This document shows, in pieces, positions 8,981 to 20,825 of a DNA stretch of 64,000 nt (its first letter is position 1; each line of letters begins with the position of its first letter). Origin of the DNA: Occallatibacter savannae (GTDB lineage Bacteria; Acidobacteriota; Terriglobia; Terriglobales; Acidobacteriaceae). The notes below the pieces were generated by a model that searched no databases, was not told where the DNA came from, and saw nothing but the letters and a program-made list of their open reading frames with translations. The stretch covers positions 496,001 through 560,000 of the forward strand of contig NZ_QFFY01000004.1 in assembly GCF_003131205.1 (NCBI RefSeq). The letters run 5' to 3'. The translations under genes were made by a program, and so were the position numbers.

Positions 8981-9526
8981 ATGGAAGCACATGAGGTTCA
9001 GGAACTGAAAGAGCACGCGGAGCACGGGGCGCACGAGTCGGAGTTGCGGCCGGTGGCTTTCACGATGAGCGTGTTGGCGGTGCTGGTAGCGATTACGACG
9101 GTGCTGGGGCACCGAACGCATACCCAGGCGGTCCTCTTCCAGAACAAGGCCACGGATCAATGGAACGAGTACCAGGCGAAGAAGATTCGTTCGTACAACA
9201 CGAGCCTCGCGAGCGATATGCTGAACGCGGTCACGATTGGTGACAAGGAGAAGGCTGAAAAAATCGCCAAGGGCTATGCCGATCACCAGGAGAAGTGGAA
9301 CGAGGACCTGAATGAGGAGCAGGAAAAGGCGAAGGGACTCGAGGAGAAGGTAGAGCAGGCAGAGGCTCGCGCAGATCGCTACGATCTGGCAGAAGCGCTG
9401 CTGGAGATCGGGCTCGTGATCACCTCAGTGACGCTGCTGACCAAAAGCCGGATCTACTGGTACTTCGGAATGCTGTTTGCGCTGGGCGGTATTGCTTCTG
9501 CGTTGTCGGTGCTGGGGCTTAAGTAG
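8981..9526 (+). CDS. DUF4337 domain-containing membrane protein
   Basis: A 181-aa protein. After a short charged N-terminus (EVQELKEHAEHGAHE) comes a membrane helix (AFTMSVLAVLVAITTVLG), then an NKATDQWNEYQAKKIR segment. A charged coiled coil follows (about 80-125), and two C-terminal membrane helices (LLEIGLVITSVTLL and YFGMLFALGGIASALSVLG). This is the DUF4337 layout, common in acidobacteria and proteobacteria; its function is unknown. It stands 81 bases after cysS and could be read through from it. Confidence 0.85.
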   Translation: MEAHEVQELKEHAEHGAHESELRPVAFTMSVLAVLVAITTVLGHRTHTQAVLFQNKATDQWNEYQAKKIRSYNTSLASDMLNAVTIGDKEKAEKIAKGYADHQEKWNEDLNEEQEKAKGLEEKVEQAEARADRYDLAEALLEIGLVITSVTLLTKSRIYWYFGMLFALGGIASALSVLGLK

Positions 9527-9598
9527 CCCGGAACAATCCGAGTTGTGAGCGATGCGCTCGGGTTTCGCGGTGCGACAGAGTGATAGACTGACCGCGCT

Positions 9599-10246
9599 AT
9601 GAATGCTCGTCTTCTTCTACCGGTTTTCTCTTTGGTGGCACTCTGTGCAATGGGACAGCAGCAGCAGGTCCCTCTTCCGGCGCCGACACCCGATGACTTC
9701 GGATTTGAATACCACGTGCCATCCGGGTGGGATGCGATCGATGCGCAGTCAACGCTGCCCGAGGTAAAAGCGCAACAGAGCGCAAATGCGAAGACGGACG
9801 AGGAAAAGAAGGAGATCGCCTGCATCCAGGTGCCGGTGAGTGCGCGCAAGGGACAGCCACCCTCGTTCCTTGCGACCATGGCTCTGCCGTTCGATTGCTT
9901 CGGACAGATCATGACGGAGAAGGATCTGCCAGGTTTTGCGGAAGGCGCATCAGAGGGGCCGCGAGCGTTTTTCGATTTCAGCGATCCGACGTTCGGGTCG
10001 TACAAGCTGGGAGATCACAGCATGTGGATCGAGCGCGCAAAGGGGAACCCTAAAGGCCACCCAGAGATGGGCTATACGCTGGAAGTCGCGTGCAGCCTGC
10101 TGAAGCGTGCAGCTGTGTGCTGGATGACGGTCGCGGGAGATGAGGCTTCGCTGAAGCAGTTTGAAGGAACTGCGGTGACTCTCGACGGAGATTTCAATGC
10201 GGAACTGGTGCCGGCGAATGCGTTTGAAAAGAAGCCCGGAATGTAG
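9599..10246 (+). CDS. Hypothetical secreted protein
   Basis: A 215-aa protein with a signal peptide (MNARLLLPVFSLVALCAMG, cut before QQQQ) and a soluble domain that starts FGFEYHVPSGWDAIDAQ. I cannot place it in a named family. The FEYHVPSGWD start and later strands resemble small extracytoplasmic beta-sandwich domains that begin with a bulky-surface strand. Cysteines are few (ACIQV, DCFGQ, ACSLL, VCWMT). The stop codon lies inside the loop of its own terminator. Confidence 0.7.
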   Translation: MNARLLLPVFSLVALCAMGQQQQVPLPAPTPDDFGFEYHVPSGWDAIDAQSTLPEVKAQQSANAKTDEEKKEIACIQVPVSARKGQPPSFLATMALPFDCFGQIMTEKDLPGFAEGASEGPRAFFDFSDPTFGSYKLGDHSMWIERAKGNPKGHPEMGYTLEVACSLLKRAAVCWMTVAGDEASLKQFEGTAVTLDGDFNAELVPANAFEKKPGM

Positions 10247-10264
10247 AATCCGGGCTTCTCTCGT
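10231..10264 (+). terminator. Rho-independent terminator overlapping the stop codon
   Basis: A 10-bp perfect stem (GAAGCCCGGA and TCCGGGCTTC) with an 8-base loop containing the TAG stop, followed by TCTCGTTT. It ends transcription of the secreted protein gene right at its 3' end, before the converging beta-galactosidase gene. Confidence 0.7.
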
Positions 10265-10270
10265 TTGCTG

Positions 10271-13516
<3,246 letters not shown>

Positions 13517-13620
13517 CTACTATCCGGCAAGCTGGACGCGCCTATGAGGTTGCAGCGGGGCGAATCAACCCGCCGCCGCGGAGCGGCATCGGACGGGTGA
13601 AAGAGCGACGAGGAGCAGCA

Positions 13621-13827
13621 ATGTCTTCAGTAGACGGCAGCAAAAGTGGCAGTCCGGCGACGAGCACGGCGACAGGCGGCAAGGAGAACGTGTCAACGTC
13701 TGTGCCTCCGGCGATGATGCCGGAGAACAGCCCCGAACATCGTTCAGATACGCAGGCGATGCAGAAGGAAACGCAGAGGCATTCAGAGGAAATCCGTAAG
13801 GGAGAAGACGAGCGCGGGCAACCGTGA
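13621..13827 (+). CDS. Small hydrophilic protein of unknown function
   Basis: A 68-aa, strongly polar protein with no hydrophobic core (Ser, Thr, Gly, Glu and Lys rich, for example MQKETQRHSEEIRKGEDERGQP at its end). It is predicted to be disordered. A GAGGAG ribosome site 5-6 bases before the ATG supports translation. It is followed 37 bases later by a second hydrophilic protein, probably in the same transcript. Such pairs are often stress-related in soil bacteria, but nothing in the sequence proves it. Confidence 0.55.
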   Translation: MSSVDGSKSGSPATSTATGGKENVSTSVPPAMMPENSPEHRSDTQAMQKETQRHSEEIRKGEDERGQP

Positions 13828-13864
13828 GATTGTTCTTAGATCGAGTTTGATGGGAGAAATGGGA

Positions 13865-14233
13865 ATGGCAAAACAGAAGTCGCCGCACACGCAGACGCAG
13901 CAGGACACGCATTTCGCGCAGACGGACGTGAACTCTGATGAGTTGGAGCAGAGCACGGGGAACGCATCGGAATACGAGAACATGGAGGGCGCGGAGACGG
14001 GCGGCAAGCGCTCGCCGAAGACGATGCCGGAGTCGGCGCATCCGCACAATACGGAGGATCAGCAGGTCGCGTACGAGGGCACGCTTGCGAGCCGTACGTT
14101 CGATGATGACACCAAACAAGGCGTGACGACGGCGCCGAGCAGCAAAGAGGCCGAGGGACAACGGAAGGTTGTGGGTGAGCGGGAAGACGCGCAGGCGGGA
14201 GTGAATCACAGCAGCAAGATTCCGGAGAGGTGA
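13865..14233 (+). CDS. Hydrophilic, probably disordered protein
   Basis: A 122-aa protein without hydrophobic segments, rich in Gln, Glu, Thr, His and Lys (AKQKSPHTQTQQDTHF, ENMEGAETGGKRSPK). Its composition recalls stress-protective hydrophilins. GGGAG 8 bases upstream selects the ATG at 13865 over in-frame ATGs at 13850 and 13859. It forms a likely operon with the 68-aa protein before it. No conserved family is recognised. Confidence 0.6.
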   Translation: MAKQKSPHTQTQQDTHFAQTDVNSDELEQSTGNASEYENMEGAETGGKRSPKTMPESAHPHNTEDQQVAYEGTLASRTFDDDTKQGVTTAPSSKEAEGQRKVVGEREDAQAGVNHSSKIPER

Positions 14234-14288
14234 GCCGGATCCAGTTGCTTAGGTAGATCCACAGACGGGCAAATCCAACCGGGAACAA

Positions 14289-14322
14289 TCCTCCCGCATC
14301 CAGTTCCACTGGACCGGGAGGA
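14289..14322 (+). promoter_or_regulatory. Hairpin masking the ribosome-binding site
   Basis: TCCTCCCG (14289-14296) pairs with CGGGAGGA (14315-14322). Inside it TCCAGT (14299-14304) pairs with ACTGGA (14308-14313) around a 3-base loop. The right arm contains the Shine-Dalgarno GGGAGG of the gene starting at 14334, so the folded RNA would hide it. There is no T-run, which argues against a simple terminator. Confidence 0.6.
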
Positions 14323-14333
14323 ATTAGTCCTTC

Positions 14334-14921
14334 ATGATCAAGATCGGGGTCACTGTATCTGTATTTCTCATTTGTGCATGCGCTGTCGTGGGGCGCGCGC
14401 AGAGGCGCGTTGAGGCGGGAGCATTTCTGGATTATCTGAGCGTGTCTCAGACTAATACGCGCAATGTTGGACTAGGTGGGCGAATTGGCATTCGCGTACA
14501 CCGCCATGTGGTGGCGGAAGGTGAACTCGCTTACGACTACGGCGTGAACTTCCATGAAGTCTATACCGGTATCGCAAACGGCAGCGTCACGGCCATTGAG
14601 AACACTTCGATCGGAGTAACGGAAGGGCTGTTCGGACCGAAGATAGAGCCGGGGCGCGGGTTTCTGCGGCCATTTGTCACACTGAAGGGCGGGTTCGTCG
14701 ATTTTCGGCTGAGCCCAAGCCTTATCCCGTATAGCGGTGTCGTGAGCACGGTATTTGGGATTCGCGATTCGAATCTGAATGGTGCAATCTATCCGGCTGG
14801 AGGGATATCGCCGAGCCTTGGTCCGGTGGGACTACGCCTCGAGTTTGGCGACGTGATCTATTTCAACGAAGGTGCGCACAACAATCTGCGAATTACATTC
14901 GGGCCGATTCTGCGGTTCTGA
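14334..14921 (+). CDS. Outer-membrane beta-barrel-like protein
   Basis: A 195-aa protein with a signal peptide (MIKIGVTVSVFLICACAVVG, cleavage near RAQ). Alternating strands follow that end in a C-terminal Phe (NNLRITFGPILRF), the usual signature of small OmpA/OmpW-like barrels. Strand-like segments such as VAEGELAYDYGVNF and LRPFVTLKGGFVDFRL are visible. The exact role is unknown. The upstream hairpin (14289-14322) covers its ribosome site. It converges with the APC permease gene, with 4 bases between stop codons. Confidence 0.75.
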   Translation: MIKIGVTVSVFLICACAVVGRAQRRVEAGAFLDYLSVSQTNTRNVGLGGRIGIRVHRHVVAEGELAYDYGVNFHEVYTGIANGSVTAIENTSIGVTEGLFGPKIEPGRGFLRPFVTLKGGFVDFRLSPSLIPYSGVVSTVFGIRDSNLNGAIYPAGGISPSLGPVGLRLEFGDVIYFNEGAHNNLRITFGPILRF

Positions 14922-14925
14922 TGAG

Positions 14926-16806
14926 CTAGCTGACGTGGACAACGGGGCGGCGCTCAATGTCTGGGACGGCCTTGCGCAAGACCTCGTGTGTGAGGGGCGC
15001 GACGTCTCCTTCGCCGAGGAAGAGGAAACGGAAGATGTTGGCGACTGGATTTCCTTCTGTCCACTTGAAGTAGATGTGCGGCACGCGGCCGGTGACTTTC
15101 TCGATGTGAATGAGCAGCGCGGCGATGGAGTTGGCCACGATGGGACTGCGCAGGTGGAGGATGCAGTGGCGGCCCAGCGTCGCTCCGTCAACCTTCAATT
15201 GTTCTTCGAACTCTGAAGCGTCGGTGCGTTCGACCTCGAGGAACAGTATGTGCGCGTGCTCTGGGAGGCCCTGGAATTTTCGAACGAGCCCCTCGATGCG
15301 ATCAAGATTCTCGACGCTTGTGATGGCCTTGGGCCGGCGCGCGATGAGACGAACAGGCTCCTCGCCACTGTCGTGAATGAGACATTGAGCCACGTGAGTT
15401 AGATCGACACCAGTGATGCGGAGTTCAGTGGAACGCGTGGCTCGGGAGATGAATGACGTGAACATGATGCTGGCGATGAAGAAGCAGGATATCTTCAGAC
15501 CTTCGGGGCGCTCCCAGATGTTCATGGCCGTGGTGTAGACAAAAATCAGTGCGACCAGCAGGAAGGGCCAGCGGGCTCGCGTCTTCCATGCCGAGATTGT
15601 GACGGCGCATGCTGCGGATGTGATCAGGACCAGCACACCGGTGGCGTAAGCACCGCCCTGCGCGTCTACATCGGCGTGGAACCTTGCAGTGACGAAAAAT
15701 GCGACTACGACAAAAACAAGAACGAGAGGCCGAGATGCGCGCGCCCACTCAGGCGCCATTCCAAAACGCGGCAGGTAACGCGGGATCAGGTTGAGCAGTC
15801 CGGCCATGGCGGACGCTCCGGCAAAGCCGAGGATGAGAATGGTGCTAATGTCGTAGACGGATCCAAACGCGTTTCCGAAATACTGGTGGGCAAGGTAGGC
15901 CATGGCGCGGCCGTTGGCTTCGCCGCCCTCGGCGAATGCGGCGGCCGGAATCAGCACCGTGGTGATGAAGCTGGTGGCGATGAGGAAGACGCTCATGATG
16001 CAGGCTGCAGTCACCAGCAACTTGCGCGTGTTACGCACCCGCTCCTCGATGTTTTCGCCGCGAATGAGGGGCATGACGGCGACTCCGGTTTCGAATCCTG
16101 AGAGGCCAAGAGCGAGGCGCGGAAAAAGAAGCAAGCAGATGGCGACGATGCCGATCCAGTTTGGATGCTGCGCGAAGACCTCGTTCTTCCAGATCTCGAT
16201 GCGGATGGGATGCCGGAGCACCTCGATCAAAGCGCGTACCGTGACGACAGCATTAAGCAGAAGATAGGCGCCCACAAGGACCACAGCAATGTTGATGGCC
16301 TCGCGGAAGCCTTTGAGGAAGATGATTCCAAGCAGGGAAAGGATAAGCAGGGTGACAAACATCTGGCTGCTGAGCCAGTGCGGCGCAAAAGGATTGTGGA
16401 TGAAGTGCGCGGCAGCGTCGGCCGCAGATAGCGTCATCGTGATGATGAAGTCGGTGGTAGCGAAGCCGAGCAGGACGAGAACAAATATCTTGCCGCCCCA
16501 CTCGGGGAAGAGCCTCTCGAGCATAGCGATGCTGCCCTGGCCGTTCGGGCTCGCCTTTGCCACTCGTGCATAGAGAGGCAGAGCGGCGAAAAGGGTAACC
16601 AAGACGAGCACAAGGGTCGCAAAAGGCGAAAGGAAGCCGGCGGCGAGGAAGGCAATGCCCGGCTGGTAGCCGAGGGTGGAGAAGTAGTCGACGCCGGTGA
16701 GGCACATGACGGCCCACCAGGGATGTACCGGTTCCGCAACGCTGTGAACGCCCTTGGGCAGCTTGAGGTCTGCGAGGAGCCAGTCGCTTAAGCCTAGCTT
16801 TGTCAT
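14926..16806 (-). CDS. APC-superfamily permease (amino-acid/cation type)
   Basis: A 626-aa protein with about twelve membrane helices in the first 440 residues. Transmembrane helix 1 begins near [25 protein letters not shown], with the helix-break GYQPG typical of APC carriers. A cytoplasmic C-terminal region of about 180 residues follows ([33 protein letters not shown]). Acidobacterial proteins of this size are annotated as amino acid permeases; the soluble tail could be regulatory. The substrate is not determined. The ATG at 16806 is the first in the frame. Confidence 0.8.
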   Translation of the reverse strand: MTKLGLSDWLLADLKLPKGVHSVAEPVHPWWAVMCLTGVDYFSTLGYQPGIAFLAAGFLSPFATLVLVLVTLFAALPLYARVAKASPNGQGSIAMLERLFPEWGGKIFVLVLLGFATTDFIITMTLSAADAAAHFIHNPFAPHWLSSQMFVTLLILSLLGIIFLKGFREAINIAVVLVGAYLLLNAVVTVRALIEVLRHPIRIEIWKNEVFAQHPNWIGIVAICLLLFPRLALGLSGFETGVAVMPLIRGENIEERVRNTRKLLVTAACIMSVFLIATSFITTVLIPAAAFAEGGEANGRAMAYLAHQYFGNAFGSVYDISTILILGFAGASAMAGLLNLIPRYLPRFGMAPEWARASRPLVLVFVVVAFFVTARFHADVDAQGGAYATGVLVLITSAACAVTISAWKTRARWPFLLVALIFVYTTAMNIWERPEGLKISCFFIASIMFTSFISRATRSTELRITGVDLTHVAQCLIHDSGEEPVRLIARRPKAITSVENLDRIEGLVRKFQGLPEHAHILFLEVERTDASEFEEQLKVDGATLGRHCILHLRSPIVANSIAALLIHIEKVTGRVPHIYFKWTEGNPVANIFRFLFLGEGDVAPLTHEVLRKAVPDIERRPVVHVS

Positions 16807-17255
16807 TCAGATCGAGTGCCTCTTGCGGGGTCAGTCAAGTTCAGTTGGATGCGTGTTCAAGTCCAGGTGAGAGATACCGCAACGAAGTTGATGGACCAGA
16901 AGAGATGACAGTCGCGTACGCTGCGCACCGGGAAACCATTGGAAAGCAATTGTAACTGCGTGCTATGCTTCGGCCAGAGAGGCTCATGAGAGGACCAATT
17001 TCAGTTGCGGTGCAGCCGGTGCCGGTAGTGAAACGCTGGTCACGGGCGCGGGTGCGCTCGATCTGTCCTCGACGTCACATGCGAGTGCTGCCCTCCAGCA
17101 CTCGACCTAGTCTCTTCGGCGGCGATTAGTTTCTGACTGCCGAAGGTCCTCGCCTGCTTTTCAAAGAAAATGATCGCCCCTTCCGCAGGGTCGCGGCCGC
17201 GTCTTTCTTTGCAGCCGGCAACCGAATCGCAAACGGATCGAGGAGGAGACTAGAG
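16807..17255. other. Intergenic region between divergent genes
   Basis: About 450 bases between the APC permease start and the aminotransferase start. It should hold both promoters, but no convincing -35/-10 pair stands out. A GGAGGAG ribosome site (about 17239-17246) belongs to the aminotransferase. A 47-codon frame from 16987 has no ribosome site and is not called. Confidence 0.5.
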
Positions 17256-18650
17256 ATGAACAAGCAAGAGATGCATACAAAATTCGGGCCCAAGCTGGTC
17301 GGTCCCGTGCCCGGCCCGAAGGCAAAAACGGCTGTCGAGGCCGATGGACGGCTGATCTCGCCGAGCTACACACGGTCCTATCCGCTGGTGGCCAAGCGCG
17401 GACGCGGGTGCCGCATCGAAGATGTGGACGGGAATGAGTTCCTTGATTTCGCGGCTGGTATTGCGGTTACATCGACAGGACATTGTCATCCCGAAGTCGT
17501 CGGGGCGATTCAGAAGCAAGCGGCAGAGCTGATTCACATATCGGGGACGGACTTTTACAACGAGCCTCTGACGGAACTGGCGGAGAAGCTGTCGGCGATC
17601 GCGCCGATGCGCGGACCACACCGCGTGTTCTATGGGAATTCTGGCGCGGAAGCGGTGGAGTGCGCGATCAAGCTGGCTCGATACCACACTGGACGGCAGC
17701 ACATCATCGCGTTTCTTGGTGCGTTTCATGGGCGCACGATGGGAGCGCTCTCGCTGACTGCGTCGAAGCCGCAGCAGAAGCGGAGATTCGGACCGCTGAT
17801 GCCGGGCGTGACGCATGTGCGGTATCCGTATGCCTATCGCGGATGTACAGGCGGGCCACAGGAGGAAGAGGCGTTTGCGCTGGGATGCGCGCGGTATATC
17901 GAGGAGAAGCTCTTCAAGACGATTCTGCCGCCGGAGGAAGTAGCGGCAATCGTAGTTGAGCCGATCCAGGGTGAGGGCGGATACGTCGTCGCACCGAATA
18001 ACTTCTTGCGCGAACTCAGAGCGATCTGCGACAAGCACGGAATCATGCTGGTAGCGGATGAAGTGCAGTCGGGTGCAGGACGCACGGGCAAGTGGTGGGC
18101 AATTCAGCACTCTGGCGTGGAGCCGGACATTGTGTGCTCGGCGAAGGGTATCGCAAGCGGGATGCCGCTGGGCGTATGCATGAGCAAGGCCGAGGTGATG
18201 GACTGGGTGCCGGGGTCGCATGCTTCGACCTTTGGCGGGAATCCGGTTTCGCTCGCGGCGGCCCTCGCGACGATAGACATTCTCGAGCGCGAAGGCATCG
18301 CAAATGCGGCGATGGTTGGCGGGAAAATGCTGGAGCGGCTCCATGAATGGAAGAAGACGCATCCTCTGGTTGGCGATGTGCGCGGCCGTGGGTTAATGAT
18401 TGGCATTGAACTGGTGAAAGACAAGACGACGCGCGAGCCAGTGACGGAATTGCGCAATCGCGTGGAGGCGATCGCTTTCGAGAAAGGGCTCGTGATTCTC
18501 GGATGCGGAGAAACTTCGATCCGGCTTTGTCCGCCGCTTGTTGTCAGCGAGGAGGAGGCGATGGTCGGACTCGATATTCTGGAAGACGTGCTGACGCAAG
18601 TGGAGAATGAGTTCGCGGGAGCGCGGGAACTAGCGGGCACGAGTGCGTAG
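17256..18650 (+). CDS. Class III PLP aminotransferase (acetylornithine/GABA type)
   Basis: A 464-aa fold-type I enzyme that moves an amino group between an omega-amino compound and a 2-oxo acid. Seen: GNSGAEAVECAIKLAR (PLP phosphate loop), GAFHGRT, VVEPIQGEGG, Asp268 in LVADEVQSGAGRTGK, and the Schiff-base Lys297 in SAKGIASGMPLG. The set is that of 4-aminobutyrate and acetylornithine aminotransferases. The N-terminal extension GPKLVGPVPGPKA is shared by acidobacterial and archaeal GabT-like enzymes. It is not linked to arginine genes, so GABA/lysine-type substrates are as likely. GGAGGAG precedes the ATG. Confidence 0.88.
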   Translation: MNKQEMHTKFGPKLVGPVPGPKAKTAVEADGRLISPSYTRSYPLVAKRGRGCRIEDVDGNEFLDFAAGIAVTSTGHCHPEVVGAIQKQAAELIHISGTDFYNEPLTELAEKLSAIAPMRGPHRVFYGNSGAEAVECAIKLARYHTGRQHIIAFLGAFHGRTMGALSLTASKPQQKRRFGPLMPGVTHVRYPYAYRGCTGGPQEEEAFALGCARYIEEKLFKTILPPEEVAAIVVEPIQGEGGYVVAPNNFLRELRAICDKHGIMLVADEVQSGAGRTGKWWAIQHSGVEPDIVCSAKGIASGMPLGVCMSKAEVMDWVPGSHASTFGGNPVSLAAALATIDILEREGIANAAMVGGKMLERLHEWKKTHPLVGDVRGRGLMIGIELVKDKTTREPVTELRNRVEAIAFEKGLVILGCGETSIRLCPPLVVSEEEAMVGLDILEDVLTQVENEFAGARELAGTSA

Positions 18651-18673
18651 GTCGATCGATCGCTGAAATGAGA

Positions 18674-18704
18674 AGGCCGGAGCGAGAGTGCTCCGGCCTC
18701 GTTG
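18674..18704 (+). terminator. Terminator-like hairpin
   Basis: A perfect 10-bp stem (AGGCCGGAGC and GCTCCGGCCT) with a 6-base loop GAGAGT, 24 bases after the aminotransferase stop. The T-run is weak (CGTTGGTT). Confidence 0.65.
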
Positions 18705-18783
18705 GTTCACGCGCAGTTTCGGTGCTAGTTGGTCGTCATCCAAGTCTCAGAATCCAGACCCTTCGGCTTTGCTCAGGGCAGGC

Positions 18784-18796
18784 TTTGGGGCACCCA
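18784..18796 (+). repeat. TGGGGCACCCA-type dispersed repeat, copy 1
   Basis: TTTGGGGCACCCA in the gap between the aminotransferase and the DUF3761 gene, preceded by CCTTCGGCTTTGCTCAGGG. The same 11-base core recurs at 20778, 21291 and 24589. Confidence 0.5.
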
Positions 18797-18812
18797 CGCG
18801 TTTGTGCGTTTG

Positions 18813-19337
18813 CTACTTAGCTGAGCAGGGCTTGTTGCGTTCGGGGCGGGCACCGGCTGCCTTGGCGTCAGCTTCAGACATGTATTTGCCGGCCTTGGTG
18901 GTTCCGTAAAACTCAGTGCCGTAGCAGTGGTAAACGTTGGTTCCGGAGTTTACCCAAACGAGTCCGGGTCCGCCTCCGGGAGCAGGGGTCTTATTGGCTC
19001 TGGAGCCGGAGGACTTCGGTGTGGAAGCAGGTGCTGCTGATGCTGCGGGAGCTGCAGTTTGCTTCGGAGCTGGGGCAGGTGCAGCGGCCGGAGCGGGAGT
19101 TGCGGCGGGAGCGGCGCTCTTCGCAGAGCTCTTGGCTGAGCCCGTATCGGCGGCGTACCAGGTGTCGACGCCCTTGTGGCCGCGGCAGGCGCCCTGCTTG
19201 GTGGCCTGCGAGGTAAAGGAGCCGTCCTTGCATTTCCCGGTTGTGCCGGCGGGCGCGCCAGCAGGGGCCTGAGCGATCAGAAAACAGGGAGCGAGGATCA
19301 GACCGGCAAACAATGCACTCACAAATCTAGTCTTCAT
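18813..19337 (-). CDS. DUF3761-containing secreted protein
   Basis: A 174-aa protein with a signal peptide (MKTRFVSALFAGLILAPCFLIAQ). A DUF3761 segment follows (GKCKDGSFTS, CRGHKGVDTWY), then an Ala/Pro-rich linker of about 45 residues. The C-terminal domain has GLVWVNSGTNVYHCYG and GKYMSEADAKAAG, a unit often found at the end of acidobacterial and proteobacterial secreted proteins. The function is unknown. I chose the ATG at 19337 because AAGG lies 9 bases upstream; the ATG at 19346 touches that site directly. Confidence 0.8.
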   Translation of the reverse strand: MKTRFVSALFAGLILAPCFLIAQAPAGAPAGTTGKCKDGSFTSQATKQGACRGHKGVDTWYAADTGSAKSSAKSAAPAATPAPAAAPAPAPKQTAAPAASAAPASTPKSSGSRANKTPAPGGGPGLVWVNSGTNVYHCYGTEFYGTTKAGKYMSEADAKAAGARPERNKPCSAK

Positions 19338-19513
19338 ATTCACCATCCTTTGGAGTGGGCCAGAAGGGGAGCGGCCCCAGCGCCCAAATAGTACAGCACG
19401 ACAGAGTAGATGCGCACTGAGAAACCGGCGTAGACGCATTTAACGAGAATTTGGATTGCCTGAGGCGAGGTTGAGCCTTTAGTGTTTTGCAGTCTCCAGA
19501 AAGGACGCCAACT

Positions 19514-19936
19514 ATGAGCATTTTTGATTCAGTAAGCAATATGGTGAACCAGGCCGCGGGCAGCGGCGATCATGCGGCGGTTGCGGGCGGGCTGCTGGAA
19601 CACCTCGGAGGAGCAGGTGGGGTCGCCAGCCTGATCCAGTCGATGCATCAGAATGGGGCAGGTGGGCTGGTGCAGCAATGGGCCAACGGGCAGACGCAGC
19701 CCGCGGATCCAAATGCCATTCAGCAAGCTGTAGGCGGGTCAGGACTGATTGACAGCATCGCGCAGAGGACCGGGATGTCTCCTGATGCAGTTAAGATCGG
19801 CTTGGCCACGGTGCTGCCGCTCGTCGTCAGCCATCTGACCTCGAACGGGCACGTGACGACCGATGGGCAGCTGACTGGCAATCCAGCGCCGGCGACGGGA
19901 AGCTTGTTGCAATCGGTGCTCGGAAAGCTGCTTTAG
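19514..19936 (+). CDS. YidB-like protein (DUF937)
   Basis: A 140-aa protein beginning MSIFDSVSNMVNQAAG. It has the Gly-rich helical pattern of the YidB/DUF937 family (GGLLEHLGGAGGVASLIQSM, WANGQ, then GLIDSIAQRTGMSPD, LATVLPLVVSHLTSNG). No enzymatic motif is known, and the cellular role of the family is unclear. AAGGA 10 bases upstream selects the ATG at 19514. Confidence 0.85.
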   Translation: MSIFDSVSNMVNQAAGSGDHAAVAGGLLEHLGGAGGVASLIQSMHQNGAGGLVQQWANGQTQPADPNAIQQAVGGSGLIDSIAQRTGMSPDAVKIGLATVLPLVVSHLTSNGHVTTDGQLTGNPAPATGSLLQSVLGKLL

Positions 19937-20009
19937 GTAGCTCGTCGGGGGCGCGCCGGTGTGAGCGGGGATACGGCGGTGCACCGCTCCACAAAGCAGA
20001 ATAGACTGC

Positions 20010-20489
20010 ATGGAGTCGTTGCGCCTATTGCGCGCGCGGTGGATGGAGCGGGCGCTTGCGGGTCTAAATAGGGTTGCGCGCTCGCGTGGCAGGGAATCAG
20101 GGCCTGCTCATCTCACGATTGGCATTGAGGGTGAAGACGCGGTCTTTTTCTACCTGTTGCGGAAGGGGTACACCGTCGTGGCACGAAGATGGTCCTCAGG
20201 CGAGGCGCCGGGCGATGTGGACCTGATTGCGTGGGACGGGCCGATGCTGTGCTTCGTCGAGGTGAAGACGAGGACGGCACGCGACATGACTCCTGCCGAG
20301 ACTGCCGTGGATGAGCATAAGAGGCATGTGCTGCGAAGGCTGGCACGACGTTACGTGCGCCTGCTGCCAGGGAGTGAGATGCCTCCGGTGCGATTCGATG
20401 TGGTGAGCGTGTACGCTGTACCGGGACGGGAGCGGGAGTTCGTGCACTTCGAGGGTGCGTTCGGTCTGGATGGTGGATCGCGCGCCTGA
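20010..20489 (+). CDS. YraN/UPF0102 family protein
   Basis: A 159-aa protein with the endonuclease-like core of the UPF0102 family. The visible motif series is GEDAVFFYLLRKGYTVVARRW, then GDVDLIAWD, FVEVKTR, and VDEHKRHVLRRLARRY. It matches the D...ExK metal-binding centre of restriction-endonuclease-like folds. A DNA or Holliday-junction role is suspected for the family but not settled. It converges on iscX, with 8 bases between the coding ends. Confidence 0.88.
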   Translation: MESLRLLRARWMERALAGLNRVARSRGRESGPAHLTIGIEGEDAVFFYLLRKGYTVVARRWSSGEAPGDVDLIAWDGPMLCFVEVKTRTARDMTPAETAVDEHKRHVLRRLARRYVRLLPGSEMPPVRFDVVSVYAVPGREREFVHFEGAFGLDGGSRA

Positions 20490-20497
20490 GGCGTCCG

Positions 20498-20716
20498 TCA
20501 GCCTTTTGCGTCTTCGAACTCTTCGTGCCAGGCCATCTGGATGGCCTCAAGACGAGACTCATTCGACTTGGCAGGATCGTCCGCGAAGCCGTCGAGTTCT
20601 GTCACGTACTTGTGCAGATCGGTAAATCTCACGGTGAGGGGATCGAGATCGGGGTACTTCTCCTGAAGTTGAATGCCGATCTCTTCGGAGTCGGTCCACA
20701 TGATTTCCCGGGGCAT
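20498..20716 (-). CDS. iscX: ISC assembly accessory protein IscX
   Basis: A 72-aa acidic protein matching IscX over its length: IMWTDSEEIGIQLQEKYPDLDPLTVRFTDLHKYV, then DDPAKSNESRLEAIQMAWHEE. IscX binds IscS and iron and tunes cluster assembly. I chose the ATG at 20716, preceded by AGGAGAAA; a longer frame to 20785 would run into the upstream repeat. It is the last gene of the isc operon, as in E. coli. Confidence 0.92.
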   Translation of the reverse strand: MPREIMWTDSEEIGIQLQEKYPDLDPLTVRFTDLHKYVTELDGFADDPAKSNESRLEAIQMAWHEEFEDAKG

Positions 20717-20825
20717 TTTCTCTCCTGTGCTAGTGAATCTGCGTCCTGGTATCCCGTATCTCCAAAGGATGGAGACTTGGGGCACCCAGATTCCTTGCTG
20801 ATCAATCGCTTCAGAATTGGCTTGG
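20717..20825 (-). repeat. isc operon gap with TGGGGCACCCA repeat, copy 2
   Basis: The fdx-iscX gap contains TTGGGGCACCCA (20777-20788, plus-strand sense) next to a small inverted repeat TCTCC/GGAGA. It carries the iscX ribosome site at its downstream end. Confidence 0.5.

Noticed and set aside
14289..14322. Reading this hairpin as a terminator of the upstream gene
   Set aside because: No T-run follows and the right arm contains the next gene's ribosome site, so a translational role is more likely.
16987..17130. A 47-codon frame (MRGPISVAVQPVPVV...) upstream of the aminotransferase
   Set aside because: No ribosome site, no conserved feature, Arg/Pro-rich translation as expected from GC-rich noncoding DNA.
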